Below, in pieces: positions 26,724 through 38,177 of a DNA stretch of 64,000 nt; the first letter of the stretch is position 1, and every line of letters starts with the position of its first letter. The position numbers and the translations under genes are program-made. The stretch is from Limnohabitans sp. Bal53 (GTDB taxonomy: Bacteria > Pseudomonadota > Gammaproteobacteria > Burkholderiales > Burkholderiaceae_C): the NCBI RefSeq assembly GCF_003063355.1, contig NZ_NESH01000005.1, positions 124,001-188,000 of the forward strand. The letters are read 5' to 3'. The notes beneath the pieces were generated by a model. That model had not been told where the DNA came from and did not search any database. It saw nothing but the letters and a program-made list of their open reading frames with translations.

Positions 26724-28091
26724 TTACTCCTTGGCCTGCACCGCTTGCACTGAGGCGAGTGGCTTGGCAATGGACTGGATGAAGGCGGCCAAGGCACGCG
26801 CTTCGACGTCGTTCAACGGCACCTGGGGCATGTACAAGGTGTTGCCACCCGACAAAGCGGCTTGCAAGTACGTGGCGACGTCGGCTTCGCTGTGGGTGCC
26901 CACAAAGTATTGGGCCAAGGGACGCATGCCGGTGCTGGAAAGCGAGTGGCAGTTCGAGCAAGTGGCCAAGGCCAAAGCACGACCGGCTTCCACGCGGTTG
27001 GCGTCCGTCACGGTGCGCAGGTGCTCGGGCATGAACACATGGGTCTTCAAGAAACCGTGGGCTTCGATGGTCGGGATCTCGGACTTCACGCCCATGCCGG
27101 GCACGTCGCGACCCACGACTTGGTTGGAGTAGACGTACTGACCGGCCACCCAAGGCTTGCGGATGGACTCGCGCGCCACCTCTTCGGGCCACAGGCCAAA
27201 GACCAAAATCACCACCGTCATCACACCGGCCAAGCCCGAGACGATGGCCCGGGGCTGCACCAAGGTGAGCAAGAAGTAAGCGATGGTGCCGCCCACTGCG
27301 GCCATCAAGGCCATGGGGAAGTGCGCGGGCAAGCGGTTTTCCAACACCACTTCAGCGGTTTCGGGCAAGGTGGCCAAGTACCACTGCAGCATGAGCGCGC
27401 CAATGACCGCAGCGGCCATGCCCAGCACGGCCAACTGGCGGCCGATCTGTTTTTTCACCGCCAGGTCTTTGAAGCTACCGACCACAATGCCACCCACCAC
27501 GGCGGTGATGGTGAACATAAAGGCCGTGCGCATGCCCAGCTGCGCAAAGGTGTTGGGGCCAAAGAAGGCGTTGAGCACACCACCGGTCTCGGTCCAGTTG
27601 GCGTTGCCCGGCCACATCATGAAGCTCAAGATGCCCACGATCACCAACATGGTGGTGTAGGAGGTCAAGCCAAAGATCACGGCGATGCGGGTGTGGGTTT
27701 TGACGTCGATGCGACCTGCCAAATAGACCAGCATGTAGACGCCCACCACCTCGATCACAAAGAACACCCACTCGGTGGCCCACATCCACACAAAACTGTG
27801 GATCAGCGCCGAGATCCCGCGCGGGCTGGCCACCGTGGTGGCGAACCAAATGCCGGGGCCGGTGATGGAGCCCAAGACGTAACTGAACACCAGCAAGAAC
27901 AGGCCGTAGCGCCTGATGAATTCGAGCAACTCGGGTTTGTTGTGGCGGTGTGCGTGGTTGGCCAACCAAGCAAAGAAGATGGCCGCGCCGACCGAGGTGT
28001 GTGAGAACAGCACGTGGATGGTGGCAATCAAGCCCACCACCCAACCACTGCCCACGCCCGGTTCGAACCAAGTGGGGTAAAGACCGATCAT
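26724..28091 (-). CDS. bd-oxidase-like membrane protein with fused C-terminal cytochrome c
   Basis: The 455-residue protein has about nine hydrophobic segments. The first helix (WVVGLIATIHVLFSHTSVGAAIFF) and a helix with H98, E107 and E114 (ALIHSFVWMWATEWVFFVIEVVG) recall the haem region of CydA. However, the two glutamates are seven apart, not eight, and there is no long Q-loop. A class I cytochrome c follows, with CSNCH at 378-382 and axial Met in TLYMPQ. This fits divergent bd-like families thought to use cytochrome c, not quinol. It is the first gene of the fcc operon, behind a sigma-54-like promoter. Confidence 0.82.
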   Translation of the reverse strand: MIGLYPTWFEPGVGSGWVVGLIATIHVLFSHTSVGAAIFFAWLANHAHRHNKPELLEFIRRYGLFLLVFSYVLGSITGPGIWFATTVASPRGISALIHSFVWMWATEWVFFVIEVVGVYMLVYLAGRIDVKTHTRIAVIFGLTSYTTMLVIVGILSFMMWPGNANWTETGGVLNAFFGPNTFAQLGMRTAFMFTITAVVGGIVVGSFKDLAVKKQIGRQLAVLGMAAAVIGALMLQWYLATLPETAEVVLENRLPAHFPMALMAAVGGTIAYFLLTLVQPRAIVSGLAGVMTVVILVFGLWPEEVARESIRKPWVAGQYVYSNQVVGRDVPGMGVKSEIPTIEAHGFLKTHVFMPEHLRTVTDANRVEAGRALALATCSNCHSLSSTGMRPLAQYFVGTHSEADVATYLQAALSGGNTLYMPQVPLNDVEARALAAFIQSIAKPLASVQAVQAKE

Positions 28092-28125
28092 GTGTGAGAC
28101 GTCCCAAAGTTGAGTACTCGTGTTG

Positions 28126-28142
28126 AAGCATTAAACGTGCCG
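28126..28142 (-). promoter_or_regulatory. Sigma-54-like promoter of the fcc/bd-like operon
   Basis: On the minus strand CGGCACG-N4-ATGCT has the conserved GG and GC exactly ten bases apart, the sigma-54 hallmark, and a perfect GGCACG. The predicted transcription start is roughly 25 bp before the first gene of the operon. The shared activator motif lies about 63 bp upstream. Confidence 0.65.
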
Positions 28143-28193
28143 AGTCGTTTAGCTTGCCTTCTCAAGCGCGCAAAGGGTAGGCGTGTTGGTTGA

Positions 28194-28214
28194 CTGTCAA
28201 AATTGGCGGTCAAT
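28194..28214. promoter_or_regulatory. Putative FisR activator site for the fcc/bd-like operon
   Basis: CTGTCAAA-N5-CGGTCAAT matches the fisR-upstream site at 18 of 21 positions, with identical eight-base ends. The centre is 63-64 bp from the -24 GG, against 64-65 and 62-63 bp at the other two promoters, and the motif has the same orientation in all three. Confidence 0.62.
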
Positions 28215-28275
28215 TGGGTGATTTGGCAGTTACTTTGGCATATTCATCTGAATGAGAGGTTCGCACCCGAATACG

Positions 28276-28291
28276 TTAAGCCATTGCTTAA
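28276..28291. promoter_or_regulatory. Perfect inverted repeat upstream of the cbb operon, candidate CbbR site
   Basis: TTAAGC-CATT-GCTTAA is a perfect 16-base palindrome that contains T-N11-A, the LysR core. It lies 85-100 bp before cbbY, the usual place for a CbbR operator. The region between 28092 and 28375 is otherwise non-coding and AT-richer than its surroundings. Confidence 0.5.
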
Positions 28292-28340
28292 TTAATCGAT
28301 TGCCAATATTGAATTGTCCTGAGCCTCAGACCTTTTTAAA

Positions 28341-28372
28341 GTGGAGCCCTTCTTCCTCACGAAGGGCTCCAC
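28341..28372 (+). other. Twelve-base-pair hairpin touching the cbbY start codon
   Basis: GTGGAGCCCTTC at 28341-28352 pairs perfectly with GAAGGGCTCCAC at 28361-28372 around an eight-base loop. The ATG of cbbY is at 28376, three bases after the stem, and no free Shine-Dalgarno sequence is visible. No T-tract follows, so it is not a normal terminator for the plus strand. It may control translation or transcript stability at the head of the cbb operon. Confidence 0.65.
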
Positions 28373-28375
28373 CCC

Positions 28376-29101
28376 ATGCTCCAAGCACTGATCTTTGATG
28401 TCGACGGCACCTTGGCCGACACCGAAATGGCCCATTTGGCAGCGTTCAACCACGCCTTTGCAGAGATGGGGATGGACTGGCGCTGGGATGTGCCGCTGTA
28501 CACCCGCTTGTTGGCCGTCTCAGGCGGCAAAGAGCGCATCAAGGCGTATTGGCAAACCCTGGGGACCCAGCCCAAGGACATCACGGGTGCGGGCATGCAG
28601 GAGACGATTGATCACCTGCACGAGATCAAGACCGCCGCTTACGAGCAAGCCGTGCAAGACGGTGCGGTGCAGATGCGCCCCGGGGTGCTGGCGCTGCTGT
28701 CAGCGGCCAGTGCGGCGGGGCTCAGGCTGGCCATTGCCACCACCACCTCGCCCGTCAACATCGCGGCTTTGCTGCGACAAGCCATCGGTCCAGATTGGAA
28801 GTTGAATTTCTCGGTCATCGAAGACGCTTCGACTGCACCGCGCAAAAAACCCGATCCGATGGTCTACCAGCAAACCCTGTCCCGCCTTGGGCTTGCGCCA
28901 GAGCATTGCCTGGCGTTTGAGGATTCCGAAAACGGTCTGCACGCCGCTGTGGCCGCAGGTTTGTCAACGGTCATCACCCCCAACGATTTCACTGCCGATC
29001 ACGATTTCAAAGGCGCATTGCGCATTGTCCCCAGCCTCGATGGCGTGGGGCTGGCGCAGTTGCGTGAATGGCACCAATCCGCTTTCAAGGCCACCGCATG
29101 A
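28376..29101 (+). CDS. cbbY: CbbY, HAD-superfamily sugar-bisphosphate phosphatase
   Basis: The 241-residue protein has HAD motif [12 protein letters not shown] at residues 7-17 and the later KKPDPMVYQ and [11 protein letters not shown]. CbbY dephosphorylates xylulose-1,5-bisphosphate, a RuBisCO misfire inhibitor. It opens the nine-gene cbb operon and overlaps cbbE by ATGA. The start codon immediately follows a strong hairpin. Confidence 0.92.
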   Translation: MLQALIFDVDGTLADTEMAHLAAFNHAFAEMGMDWRWDVPLYTRLLAVSGGKERIKAYWQTLGTQPKDITGAGMQETIDHLHEIKTAAYEQAVQDGAVQMRPGVLALLSAASAAGLRLAIATTTSPVNIAALLRQAIGPDWKLNFSVIEDASTAPRKKPDPMVYQQTLSRLGLAPEHCLAFEDSENGLHAAVAAGLSTVITPNDFTADHDFKGALRIVPSLDGVGLAQLREWHQSAFKATA

Positions 29102-29784
29102 GCACCGTCCGCATTGCCCCCTCCATCTTGTCCGCCGACTTTGCCCGTTTGGGCGAAGAGGTCCGCGCCATTGAAGCCGCAGGCGCGGATTGGGTGCACT
29201 TTGACGTAATGGACAACCATTACGTGCCCAACCTCACCATTGGCCCGTTGGTGTGCGAGGCGATCCGCCCGCATGTCCAGATCCCGATCGATGTGCATTT
29301 GATGGTCGAGCCCGTAGATGCGCTGGTGCCCTTGTTTGCCAAGGCCGGGGCCAACATCATCACCTTTCACCCCGAAGCCAGCCGCCATGTGGACCGCACT
29401 TTGCAAATGATCCGCGACCACGGCTGCAAAGCGGGCCTGGTGTTCAACCCGGCTACGCCGCTGGAGTGGATGGACCATGTGATGGACCGCTTGGACGTGG
29501 TCTTGCTCATGAGCGTCAACCCTGGTTTTGGTGGCCAAAAATTCATCCCCTCGACCTTGCCCAAGCTGCAAGCGGCCCGCCAGCGCATCAACACCCATGT
29601 GGCCCGGGGTGGTCAGCCCATCGTGCTGGAGGTGGACGGCGGCGTGAAGACCGACAACATCGCCCAGATCGTGGCGGCCGGTGCCGACACCTGCGTGGCG
29701 GGCAGCGCCGTGTTCGGTGCGCCCGACGCCGATGGGGGCTATCGGGGTGTGATGCAAGCCCTCAAGCAAGCCGCTGTGCCTTGA
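29098..29784 (+). CDS. cbbE: Ribulose-phosphate 3-epimerase
   Basis: The 228-residue TIM-barrel enzyme has the motifs [48 protein letters not shown] and EVDGGV. It interconverts ribulose-5-phosphate and xylulose-5-phosphate in the Calvin cycle and pentose phosphate pathway. The ATG at 29098 overlaps the cbbY stop. Confidence 0.97.
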   Translation: MSTVRIAPSILSADFARLGEEVRAIEAAGADWVHFDVMDNHYVPNLTIGPLVCEAIRPHVQIPIDVHLMVEPVDALVPLFAKAGANIITFHPEASRHVDRTLQMIRDHGCKAGLVFNPATPLEWMDHVMDRLDVVLLMSVNPGFGGQKFIPSTLPKLQAARQRINTHVARGGQPIVLEVDGGVKTDNIAQIVAAGADTCVAGSAVFGAPDADGGYRGVMQALKQAAVP

Positions 29785-29834
29785 ATTGAATTCCGAATTC
29801 CAGAATTTTTAAAACTTCAGAGAGTGTTGACCCC

Positions 29835-30932
29835 ATGTCCTTGAGCCCCCGCACCACACCCACCTTGACGCAGTACCTGATCGAAGAGCGTCGCCGTTAT
29901 CCCGATGCCAGTGGTGACTTCAATGCCCTGATTTTGGATGTGGCCATGGCCTGTAAAGCCATCGCCAAATCGGTCGCCTACGGCGCTTTGGCCGACATGT
30001 ATGGCAACCACGCGGCTGATGCAGGCGGCAGCATCAACGTACAAGGCGAGACTCAGAAAAAGCTGGACGTGGTGAGCAATGAATTGTTCATTCGCATGAA
30101 CGAGTGGGGCGGTCATTTGGCGGGCATGGCCTCTGAAGAAATGGATTTGCCCTATGACATTCCAGCGCAACACCCCCGGGGCAAATACCTGCTGGTTTTT
30201 GATCCGCTGGATGGCTCCAGCAACATCGATGTGAACGTGTCGGTGGGTAGCATTTTCAGTGTGCTGCGTGCACCGGATGCCACCGCCGAAGGCGGGCCTT
30301 TGACCGAGGCTGATTTCTTCCAGCCGGGAACCCGCCAGATTGCTGCCGGTTACGCCTTGTATGGCCCCACCACCATGTTGGTGCTCAGTGTGGGCAATGG
30401 CGTGGCGGGTTTCACGCTGGACCCGGTGATGGGCGAGTTCATGCTGACGCACCCCGAATTGCGCGTGCCCGAAGACACCCAAGAGTTCGCCATCAACGCC
30501 TCCAACAGCCGCTTTTGGGAAGCCCCGGTCAAGCGCTATGTGGACGAATGCCTGGCCGGTAAAACCGGCCCGCGTGGCAAGGACTTCAACATGCGCTGGA
30601 TCGCCTCCATGGTGGCCGAAGCCCACCGCATTCTGATGCGCGGCGGTGTGTTCATGTACCCCCGTGACACCAAAGATCCGAGCAAGCCCGGCCGTCTGCG
30701 CCTGCTGTACGAGGCCAATCCAGTCGGCTTCATCATGGAACAAGCCGGTGGACGCGCCAGCACGGGACAGGTGCCCATGTTGAGTGTGCAGCCCACCAGC
30801 TTGCACCAGCGCATTGGCCTGGTGTTTGGCTCCAAAAACGAGGTCGAGCGCATCGAGCGTTACCACGCCGAGCCGCCCAAGCAAGACAGTTTTGCACCGC
30901 TGTTTGCCGAACGCAGCCTGTTCCGGGACTGA
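29835..30932 (+). CDS. cbbF: Fructose-1,6-bisphosphatase class I
   Basis: The 365-residue enzyme has the metal and substrate motif [12 protein letters not shown] and the C-terminal GGRAS segment. It hydrolyses fructose-1,6-bisphosphate and, in many Calvin-cycle bacteria, sedoheptulose-1,7-bisphosphate. It lies 50 bp after cbbE and 42 bp before phosphoribulokinase. Confidence 0.96.
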   Translation: MSLSPRTTPTLTQYLIEERRRYPDASGDFNALILDVAMACKAIAKSVAYGALADMYGNHAADAGGSINVQGETQKKLDVVSNELFIRMNEWGGHLAGMASEEMDLPYDIPAQHPRGKYLLVFDPLDGSSNIDVNVSVGSIFSVLRAPDATAEGGPLTEADFFQPGTRQIAAGYALYGPTTMLVLSVGNGVAGFTLDPVMGEFMLTHPELRVPEDTQEFAINASNSRFWEAPVKRYVDECLAGKTGPRGKDFNMRWIASMVAEAHRILMRGGVFMYPRDTKDPSKPGRLRLLYEANPVGFIMEQAGGRASTGQVPMLSVQPTSLHQRIGLVFGSKNEVERIERYHAEPPKQDSFAPLFAERSLFRD

Positions 30933-30974
30933 GCCCGATTTCAAAACGATTGAAAAAACAACAAGGAGATTCCC

Positions 30975-31859
30975 ATGTCTGAACGCCACCCCATCATCGC
31001 CATCACCGGTTCTTCGGGCGCAGGCACCTCAACGGTGACACGCACGTTCTCGAACATCTTCCGCCGCGAAGGCGTGAAAGCGGCCATCATCGAAGGCGAC
31101 AGCTTTCACCGCTTTGACCGCAAAGAAATGAAGCAACGTGGCGCTGAAGCTGAAAAAGATGGCAACAAACATTTCAGCCATTTCAGCGCCGAGAACAACC
31201 TGTTTGGCGAAATTGAAAATCTGTTTCGCACCTACGGCGCCACGGGTCAGGGCAAGTCACGCAAATACCTGCACAACGCCGAAGAGGCCGCGCCTTATCA
31301 ACAAGACCCCGGCACGTTCACACCCTGGGAAGACTTGCCGAACGACACCGACATGCTGTTTTACGAGGGCTTGCACGGCGCCGTGGTCACGCCCGAGCAC
31401 AACATCGCGCAGCACCCCGACTTGCGCGTGGGTGTGGTGCCCGTCATCAACCTCGAATGGATTCAGAAACTCTGGCGTGACAAGCATCAGCGCGGCTACA
31501 GCACAGAGGCCGTGACCGACACCATCTTGCGCCGCATGCCCGACTATGTGAACTACATCGTGCCGCAGTTTGAGCACACGCATGTCAATTTCCAACGAGT
31601 GCCTTTGGTCGACACCTCCAACCCCTTCATTTCGCGCGACATTCCGTCGGCCGATGAAAGCGTGGTGGTGATCCGTTTTGCCAACCCCAAAGGCATCGAC
31701 TTTCCCTACTTGCTCAACATGATCAATGACTCTTGGATGAGCCGTGCCAACACCATCGTGGTGCCCGGGGGCAAGATGGAAATCGCCATGCAGCTGATCT
31801 TCACGCCTTTTGTCTGGCGGATGATGGAGCGCCGTAAACGTGCGCTGGGTCAGGTTTGA
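30975..31859 (+). CDS. cbbP: Phosphoribulokinase
   Basis: The 294-residue kinase has the P-loop GSSGAGTST at 12-20, the [10 protein letters not shown] segment and the length of octameric bacterial phosphoribulokinases. It makes ribulose-1,5-bisphosphate for RuBisCO. AAGGAG precedes the ATG. Together with cbbLS it shows the pathway is a true Calvin cycle. Confidence 0.97.
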   Translation: MSERHPIIAITGSSGAGTSTVTRTFSNIFRREGVKAAIIEGDSFHRFDRKEMKQRGAEAEKDGNKHFSHFSAENNLFGEIENLFRTYGATGQGKSRKYLHNAEEAAPYQQDPGTFTPWEDLPNDTDMLFYEGLHGAVVTPEHNIAQHPDLRVGVVPVINLEWIQKLWRDKHQRGYSTEAVTDTILRRMPDYVNYIVPQFEHTHVNFQRVPLVDTSNPFISRDIPSADESVVVIRFANPKGIDFPYLLNMINDSWMSRANTIVVPGGKMEIAMQLIFTPFVWRMMERRKRALGQV

Positions 31860-31875
31860 AGCGGAGAAAAAGCCC

Positions 31876-33972
31876 ATGAACACCGTTGAAAAACACCCCA
31901 CTCCCGAGATGGCGCGCCGCATGGCCAACGCCGTGCGCATGCTGGCCGTTGACGCCGTCGAAGCCGCCAAGTCTGGCCACCCCGGTGCCCCTATGGGCAT
32001 GGCCGACATCGCCGAAGTGCTGTGGAACCGGCACCTGAAACACAACCCACTCAACCCGCAATGGGCTGACCGCGACCGTTTTGTGTTGTCCAACGGCCAC
32101 GGCTCCATGCTGATTTATGCCTTGCTGCACCTGACAGGTTACGACCTGCCTTTGGATGAGCTGAAAAAGTTCCGCCAACTGCACAGCAAGACCCCTGGCC
32201 ACCCTGAAGTGGACATCACGCCTGGCGTGGAAACCACCACCGGCCCACTGGGCCAAGGCATCACCAACGCCGTGGGCATGGCGCTGGCCGAAAAGCTGCT
32301 GGCCGATGAATTCAACCGCGAAGAAGACGGTCAGCGCCTGGACATCGTGGACCACATGACCTATGTGTTCCTGGGCGATGGCTGCCTGATGGAAGGCATC
32401 AGCCACGAGGCTTGTTCGCTGGCGGGCACCTTGCGCCTGTCCAAACTGGTGGCGCTGTACGACGACAACGGCATCTCGATCGATGGCCATGTGGAAGGCT
32501 GGTTCACGGACGACACGCCCAAGCGCTTTGAGGCCTATGGCTGGAACGTGATCGCCAAGGTGGATGGGCATGACCCGCAAGCGGTCAACGCCGCCATCGA
32601 AGCGGCCAAGGCGCAAGCCCACAGTGCGAACGGCAAACCCACGCTGATTTGCTGCCAAACCGTGATCGGCATGGGTTCACCCAACAAAGCGGGCACCCAC
32701 GATGTGCACGGCGCAGCGCTGGGCGCTGCCGAAGTGGCCGCCACCCGCGAAGCGCTGAACTGGCCTTACGCGCCCTTTGAAGTGCCTGCCGATGTGGCCA
32801 CTGCATGGGATGCCCGGGCCAGTGGCACACGGGCCGAAAGCCAATGGCGGGAGCGCTTTGCCACCTATCAAAGTCGCTACCCGGAAGAGGCGGTTGAATT
32901 TGAGCGTCGCATGAAAGGCGACTTGGGTGAGGCCTACGCCCAGGGGCTGGCAAAAGCTTTGGCGGCCATCGTGGCCAAACCCGATGCCGTGGCCACCCGC
33001 AAAGCCAGCCAAAATGCGCTCGATGTGTTGGCCCCCTTGTTGCCCGAGTTTTTTGGCGGCAGCGCCGACCTGACGGGCTCCAACCTGACCAACTTCAAAA
33101 CTTGTACCAAAGCGGGCCGCGACACCTGGGGCAACCACCTCTCGTATGGCGTGCGCGAGTTTGGCATGGCCGCCATCATGAACGGCATGGCGCTGCATGG
33201 GGGATACATCCCTTATGGCGGCACATTCCTGACGTTCTCGGACTATTCGCGCAATGCCATCCGCATGGCAGCGCTCATGAAAAAGCGCGTGATCCATGTC
33301 TTCACGCACGACTCGATTGGGTTGGGCGAAGACGGCCCCACGCACCAAAGCGTGGAGCATGTACCCAGCTTGCGCATCATCCCGGGGCTGGATGTGTGGC
33401 GCCCCGCCGATGGCTTGGAAACGGCTGTGGCCTGGGCCTGTTCGGTGGAACGCCGCGATGGCCCGAGCGCTTTGGCGCTGTCGCGCCAGAACCTGCCGCA
33501 GTTGTTGACCGACGCCGCCGATGCGGCCAAGGTGCGCCAAGGCGGCTACATCCTGAGCGACATGCCGGGGGCCCAAGCCATCATCGTGGCCACAGGGTCC
33601 GAGACCTCTTTGGCCATGAAAGCGCAAGCCGAACTGGCCACCCAAGGCGTGGCCACACGGGTGGTGTCCATGCCCTGCACCAATGTGTTTGACCGGCAAA
33701 GCGAGGCTTACCAGGACATGGTCTTGCCGTTGGGTTTGCCCACCGTGGCGGTGGAAGCCGCGCACCCGGATTTTTGGCGCAAATACGTGGGCCGTACCGG
33801 CATGGTGATTGGTATGAACAGCTTTGGTGAGTCGGCTCCGGCCCCTGCTTTGTATGCGCACTTTGGCATCACCACCGAGCGCGTGTGTGAAGCGGTACGC
33901 ACCCTGGTGCATCGCCACACCCACCGCCAGGCTCAAGCTCTGCCCGCGCACATCGTGCCTTCCGACAATTGA
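31876..33972 (+). CDS. cbbT: Transketolase
   Basis: The 698-residue enzyme has the thiamine diphosphate motif [13 protein letters not shown], the N-terminal [13 protein letters not shown] and the pyrimidine-domain [12 protein letters not shown]. It moves two-carbon units in the regenerative part of the cycle. The ATG at 31876 is preferred over upstream in-frame codons because GGAG lies at 31863-31866 and the longer form would overlap cbbP. Confidence 0.97.
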   Translation: MNTVEKHPTPEMARRMANAVRMLAVDAVEAAKSGHPGAPMGMADIAEVLWNRHLKHNPLNPQWADRDRFVLSNGHGSMLIYALLHLTGYDLPLDELKKFRQLHSKTPGHPEVDITPGVETTTGPLGQGITNAVGMALAEKLLADEFNREEDGQRLDIVDHMTYVFLGDGCLMEGISHEACSLAGTLRLSKLVALYDDNGISIDGHVEGWFTDDTPKRFEAYGWNVIAKVDGHDPQAVNAAIEAAKAQAHSANGKPTLICCQTVIGMGSPNKAGTHDVHGAALGAAEVAATREALNWPYAPFEVPADVATAWDARASGTRAESQWRERFATYQSRYPEEAVEFERRMKGDLGEAYAQGLAKALAAIVAKPDAVATRKASQNALDVLAPLLPEFFGGSADLTGSNLTNFKTCTKAGRDTWGNHLSYGVREFGMAAIMNGMALHGGYIPYGGTFLTFSDYSRNAIRMAALMKKRVIHVFTHDSIGLGEDGPTHQSVEHVPSLRIIPGLDVWRPADGLETAVAWACSVERRDGPSALALSRQNLPQLLTDAADAAKVRQGGYILSDMPGAQAIIVATGSETSLAMKAQAELATQGVATRVVSMPCTNVFDRQSEAYQDMVLPLGLPTVAVEAAHPDFWRKYVGRTGMVIGMNSFGESAPAPALYAHFGITTERVCEAVRTLVHRHTHRQAQALPAHIVPSDN

Positions 33973-33999
33973 GATGCCAGCCCACTGGAAAGAGAAAAA

Positions 34000-34665
34000 A
34001 TGCCAACACCACAAGCCTATTTTTTTGACCTCGACGGCACCTTGGTCGAGACCGCGCCCGAAATCGCCGACGCAGTGAACGACACCTTGCGCTATTTCGA
34101 TTGGCCCGAGGTATCACAACAGCAAGTCAACGACTGGATCGGTCACGGCACCAAAGAGCTGTTGATTCAGGCGCTGGCCAGCGTCACCCAGACCCCGGTG
34201 GCCGCCGTGCGGCAAGGGGCTGACCTGAAGCAGGCGCTGCCGATTTTTGACCGCTACTACCAAGACCGTTGTGGCACACGCAGCAACCTGTACCCACAGG
34301 TGCGCGAAGTGCTCGCGGCGCTGCGTACGCGAGGCTGCAAGCTGGCGGTGGTGACCAACAAGGAAGGCCGCTACACCGACACGGTGCTGCGCGTACACGG
34401 GCTTCATGAGGCCTTTGATGTGGTGGTCAGCGGCGACACCTTCCCAGTCAAAAAGCCCGATCCCACCAGCGTGGTGGACTGCTTGAAGCGTTGGGACCTG
34501 AAGGCCACACAAGCCCTGTTTGTGGGGGACTCGTCGATCGACGCTGCAACTGCTCGCAATGCGGGTGTGCCCGTCTGGTTGCTGCCCTATGGCTACAACA
34601 TGGGCGAGTCGGTGCACACGTGCTCACCTGACCGCGTCATTGAGGATTTTTCGGCGCTGTTGTGA
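34000..34665 (+). CDS. cbbZ: Phosphoglycolate phosphatase
   Basis: The 221-residue HAD protein has the nucleophile motif DLDGTLVETAPE at 11-22, VTNKEGRYT and VKKPDPTS. It removes 2-phosphoglycolate made by RuBisCO oxygenation. Its place inside the cbb operon supports CbbZ over the housekeeping Gph, although the two are homologous. Confidence 0.94.
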   Translation: MPTPQAYFFDLDGTLVETAPEIADAVNDTLRYFDWPEVSQQQVNDWIGHGTKELLIQALASVTQTPVAAVRQGADLKQALPIFDRYYQDRCGTRSNLYPQVREVLAALRTRGCKLAVVTNKEGRYTDTVLRVHGLHEAFDVVVSGDTFPVKKPDPTSVVDCLKRWDLKATQALFVGDSSIDAATARNAGVPVWLLPYGYNMGESVHTCSPDRVIEDFSALL

Positions 34666-34704
34666 AGCATGTGCCGGGCCATCTTGCCTTGATTTTTATT
34701 TTGA

Positions 34705-35742
<1,038 letters not shown>

Positions 35743-35755
35743 TCGGGAGGCAGAC

Positions 35756-36952
35756 ATGCATTTCCTGCGATTTTCTGATGTGTGCGCCAACGGCTTTGCC
35801 GCCGGCAAGCGCGTGTTCATCCGAGCCGATCTGAACGTGCCGCAAGCCGACGACGGCAGCATCACCGAAGACACCCGCATCCGCGCCAGCGTGCCTTGCA
35901 TCCAGATGGCATTGGATGCCGGTGCGGCCGTGATGGTCACGAGCCACTTGGGCCGCCCGACCGAGGGTGAGTTCAAGCCCGAAGATTCGCTGGCCCCTGT
36001 GGCCAAGCGACTGAGCGAGTTGCTCGGCCGCGACGTGCCGCTGGTGGCCAACTGGGTCGGCGGTGTGGACGTGCAGCCCGGCCAAGTGGTCTTGCTCGAG
36101 AACTGCCGCGTCAACAAAGGCGAGAAGAAAAACGACGAAGCCCTGTCGCGCCAAATGGCCGCGCTGTGCGATATCTATGTGAACGATGCCTTTGGCACCG
36201 CGCACCGCGCCGAGGGCACGACCCACGGCATCGCTCGCTTTGCGCCCATCGCCAGCGCCGGCCCTTTGCTGGCCGCTGAGATGGACGCGATTTCCAAAGC
36301 TTTGGCCGCGCCCAAACGCCCACTGATTGCCATCGTGGCGGGCTCCAAGGTGAGCACCAAGCTGACCATTTTGCAAAGCCTGGCCAAGAACGTGGACGGT
36401 TTGATCGTGGGTGGCGGGATCGCCAACACCTTCATGCTGGCCGCCGGCCTGAAGATCGGCAAGAGCTTGGCCGAGCCCGACTTGGTGGGCGAGGCCACAG
36501 CGGTCATCGCCGCCATGAAGGCACGCGGTGCCGAGGTGCCGATCCCGACCGATGTGGTGACGGCCAAGACTTTCAGCCCCGACGCGGTGGCCACGGTCAA
36601 GCGCGCCACGGACGTGGCCGACGACGATCTGATCCTGGACATCGGCCCAGAGACCGCCGCCAAACTGGCCGCGCAACTCATGAAGGCCGGCACCATCGTG
36701 TGGAACGGCCCCGTGGGGGTGTTCGAGTTCGCGGCCTTCGAAGGCGGCACCAAAGCCATTGCAGACGCCGTGGCCCAGTCCAGTGCGTTCAGCATTGCTG
36801 GTGGTGGCGACACCTTAGCGGCGATCGCCAAGTACGGCATCGAGAATGACGTGGGCTACATCTCCACGGGCGGCGGCGCTTTCCTCGAGGTGCTCGAAGG
36901 CAAAACCTTGCCTGCGTTTGAGATTTTGAGTCAGCGCACGGCAGCAGAATGA
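35756..36952 (+). CDS. cbbK: Phosphoglycerate kinase
   Basis: The 398-residue kinase has RADLNVPQ at 22-29, the substrate-binding [10 protein letters not shown] and the C-terminal [13 protein letters not shown]. It phosphorylates 3-phosphoglycerate formed by RuBisCO. GGGAGG sits just before the ATG. Confidence 0.97.
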   Translation: MHFLRFSDVCANGFAAGKRVFIRADLNVPQADDGSITEDTRIRASVPCIQMALDAGAAVMVTSHLGRPTEGEFKPEDSLAPVAKRLSELLGRDVPLVANWVGGVDVQPGQVVLLENCRVNKGEKKNDEALSRQMAALCDIYVNDAFGTAHRAEGTTHGIARFAPIASAGPLLAAEMDAISKALAAPKRPLIAIVAGSKVSTKLTILQSLAKNVDGLIVGGGIANTFMLAAGLKIGKSLAEPDLVGEATAVIAAMKARGAEVPIPTDVVTAKTFSPDAVATVKRATDVADDDLILDIGPETAAKLAAQLMKAGTIVWNGPVGVFEFAAFEGGTKAIADAVAQSSAFSIAGGGDTLAAIAKYGIENDVGYISTGGGAFLEVLEGKTLPAFEILSQRTAAE

Positions 36953-36993
36953 GTTGCTGAACACTGTAGTTTTTATTTTTTTGGAGAATTTTC

Positions 36994-38034
36994 ATGGCAT
37001 TGGTTTCATTGCGCCAGGTACTCGACCACGCGGCCGAGTTTGGCTACGGCATTCCCGCTTTCAACGTCAACAACCTCGAACAGGTGCAGGCCATCATGGA
37101 GGCGGCGCAAGCCACCGACAGTCCAGTCATCTTGCAAGCTTCTGCCGGGGCCCGCAAATACGCGGGTGAGGCGTATTTGCGCCATTTGGTGCTGGCCGCC
37201 ATTGAGACGCACCCTGACATTCCGGTGGTCTTGCACCAAGACCACGGCGCCACGCCCGCGCAGTGCCAGCAGTCCATCCGTTCGGGCTTTTCGAGTGTGA
37301 TGATGGACGGCTCGCTCATGGCCGACGCCAAGACGCCCGCCAGCTACGAGTACAACGTGGGTGTGACACAAAAAGTCTGCGAGATGGCCCATGCTGTGGG
37401 CGTGTCGGTCGAGGGCGAATTGGGATGCCTCGGCTCTTTGGAAACCGGCGAAGCGGGTGAGGAAGACGGTGTGGGTGCCGAAGGCAAACTCAGCCACGAC
37501 CAGATGCTGACCGACCCAGAACAGGCCAAGGATTTTGTGGCCCAAACCGGTGTGGATGCGTTGGCCATTGCGATTGGCACCAGCCATGGCGCGTACAAGT
37601 TCACCCGACCACCTACAGGCGACATCTTGGCCATGGACCGCATTGCTGCCATTCACGCGGCCATTCCCAACACCCACTTGGTGATGCACGGCAGCTCCAG
37701 CGTGCCGCAAGAGTGGTTGCAGATCATTCGCCAATATGGCGGCGACATCAAGGAAACCTATGGTGTGCCAGTTGAAGAGATCGTGCGTGGCATCCAAAGC
37801 GGTGTGCGCAAGGTCAATATCGACACCGACATCCGTTTGGCCATGACCGGTGCCATGCGCCAGGTGTTTGCACAACAGCCTTCGGAGTTCGATCCACGCA
37901 AAGCTTTGGCCGCTGCGAAAAAAGCGGCAGCGGGCATTGTGAAGGCCCGTTTTGAGGCTTTTGGCTGCGCTGGCCAGGCCCACAAAATCCGCCCTGTCAA
38001 CCTCGATACCATGGCCGCTCGTTACACGGCATGA
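36994..38034 (+). CDS. cbbA: Fructose-bisphosphate aldolase class II, Calvin-cycle type
   Basis: The 346-residue zinc aldolase has the motifs [38 protein letters not shown] and [10 protein letters not shown]. It forms fructose- and sedoheptulose-bisphosphates. It is the last gene of the operon, and a strong terminator follows 84 bp downstream. Confidence 0.97.
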   Translation: MALVSLRQVLDHAAEFGYGIPAFNVNNLEQVQAIMEAAQATDSPVILQASAGARKYAGEAYLRHLVLAAIETHPDIPVVLHQDHGATPAQCQQSIRSGFSSVMMDGSLMADAKTPASYEYNVGVTQKVCEMAHAVGVSVEGELGCLGSLETGEAGEEDGVGAEGKLSHDQMLTDPEQAKDFVAQTGVDALAIAIGTSHGAYKFTRPPTGDILAMDRIAAIHAAIPNTHLVMHGSSSVPQEWLQIIRQYGGDIKETYGVPVEEIVRGIQSGVRKVNIDTDIRLAMTGAMRQVFAQQPSEFDPRKALAAAKKAAAGIVKARFEAFGCAGQAHKIRPVNLDTMAARYTA

Positions 38035-38117
38035 GACAGATCAATGCGAATGAAGTGATTTCTTATACAGTTAAATGATCGTGGTTAAGGGTGTGTTTGG
38101 TACTCACATCCTGATTG

Positions 38118-38148
38118 GGGGGCTCTGTCACAGGAGCCCCCTTTTTTT
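38118..38148 (+). terminator. Intrinsic terminator of the cbb operon
   Basis: GGGGGCTC at 38118-38125 pairs with GAGCCCCC at 38134-38141 across an eight-base loop, and seven T residues follow. It closes the operon that starts at cbbY. Confidence 0.94.
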
Positions 38149-38177
38149 ACAAAGTCCCCAATGCCGCCAGCAGCAAG

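Noticed and set aside
25067-26782. A 571-codon plus-strand frame opposite the bd-like membrane gene
   Set aside because: Its His-, Gln- and Gly-rich translation is the antisense image of hydrophobic helices; it has no ribosome site.
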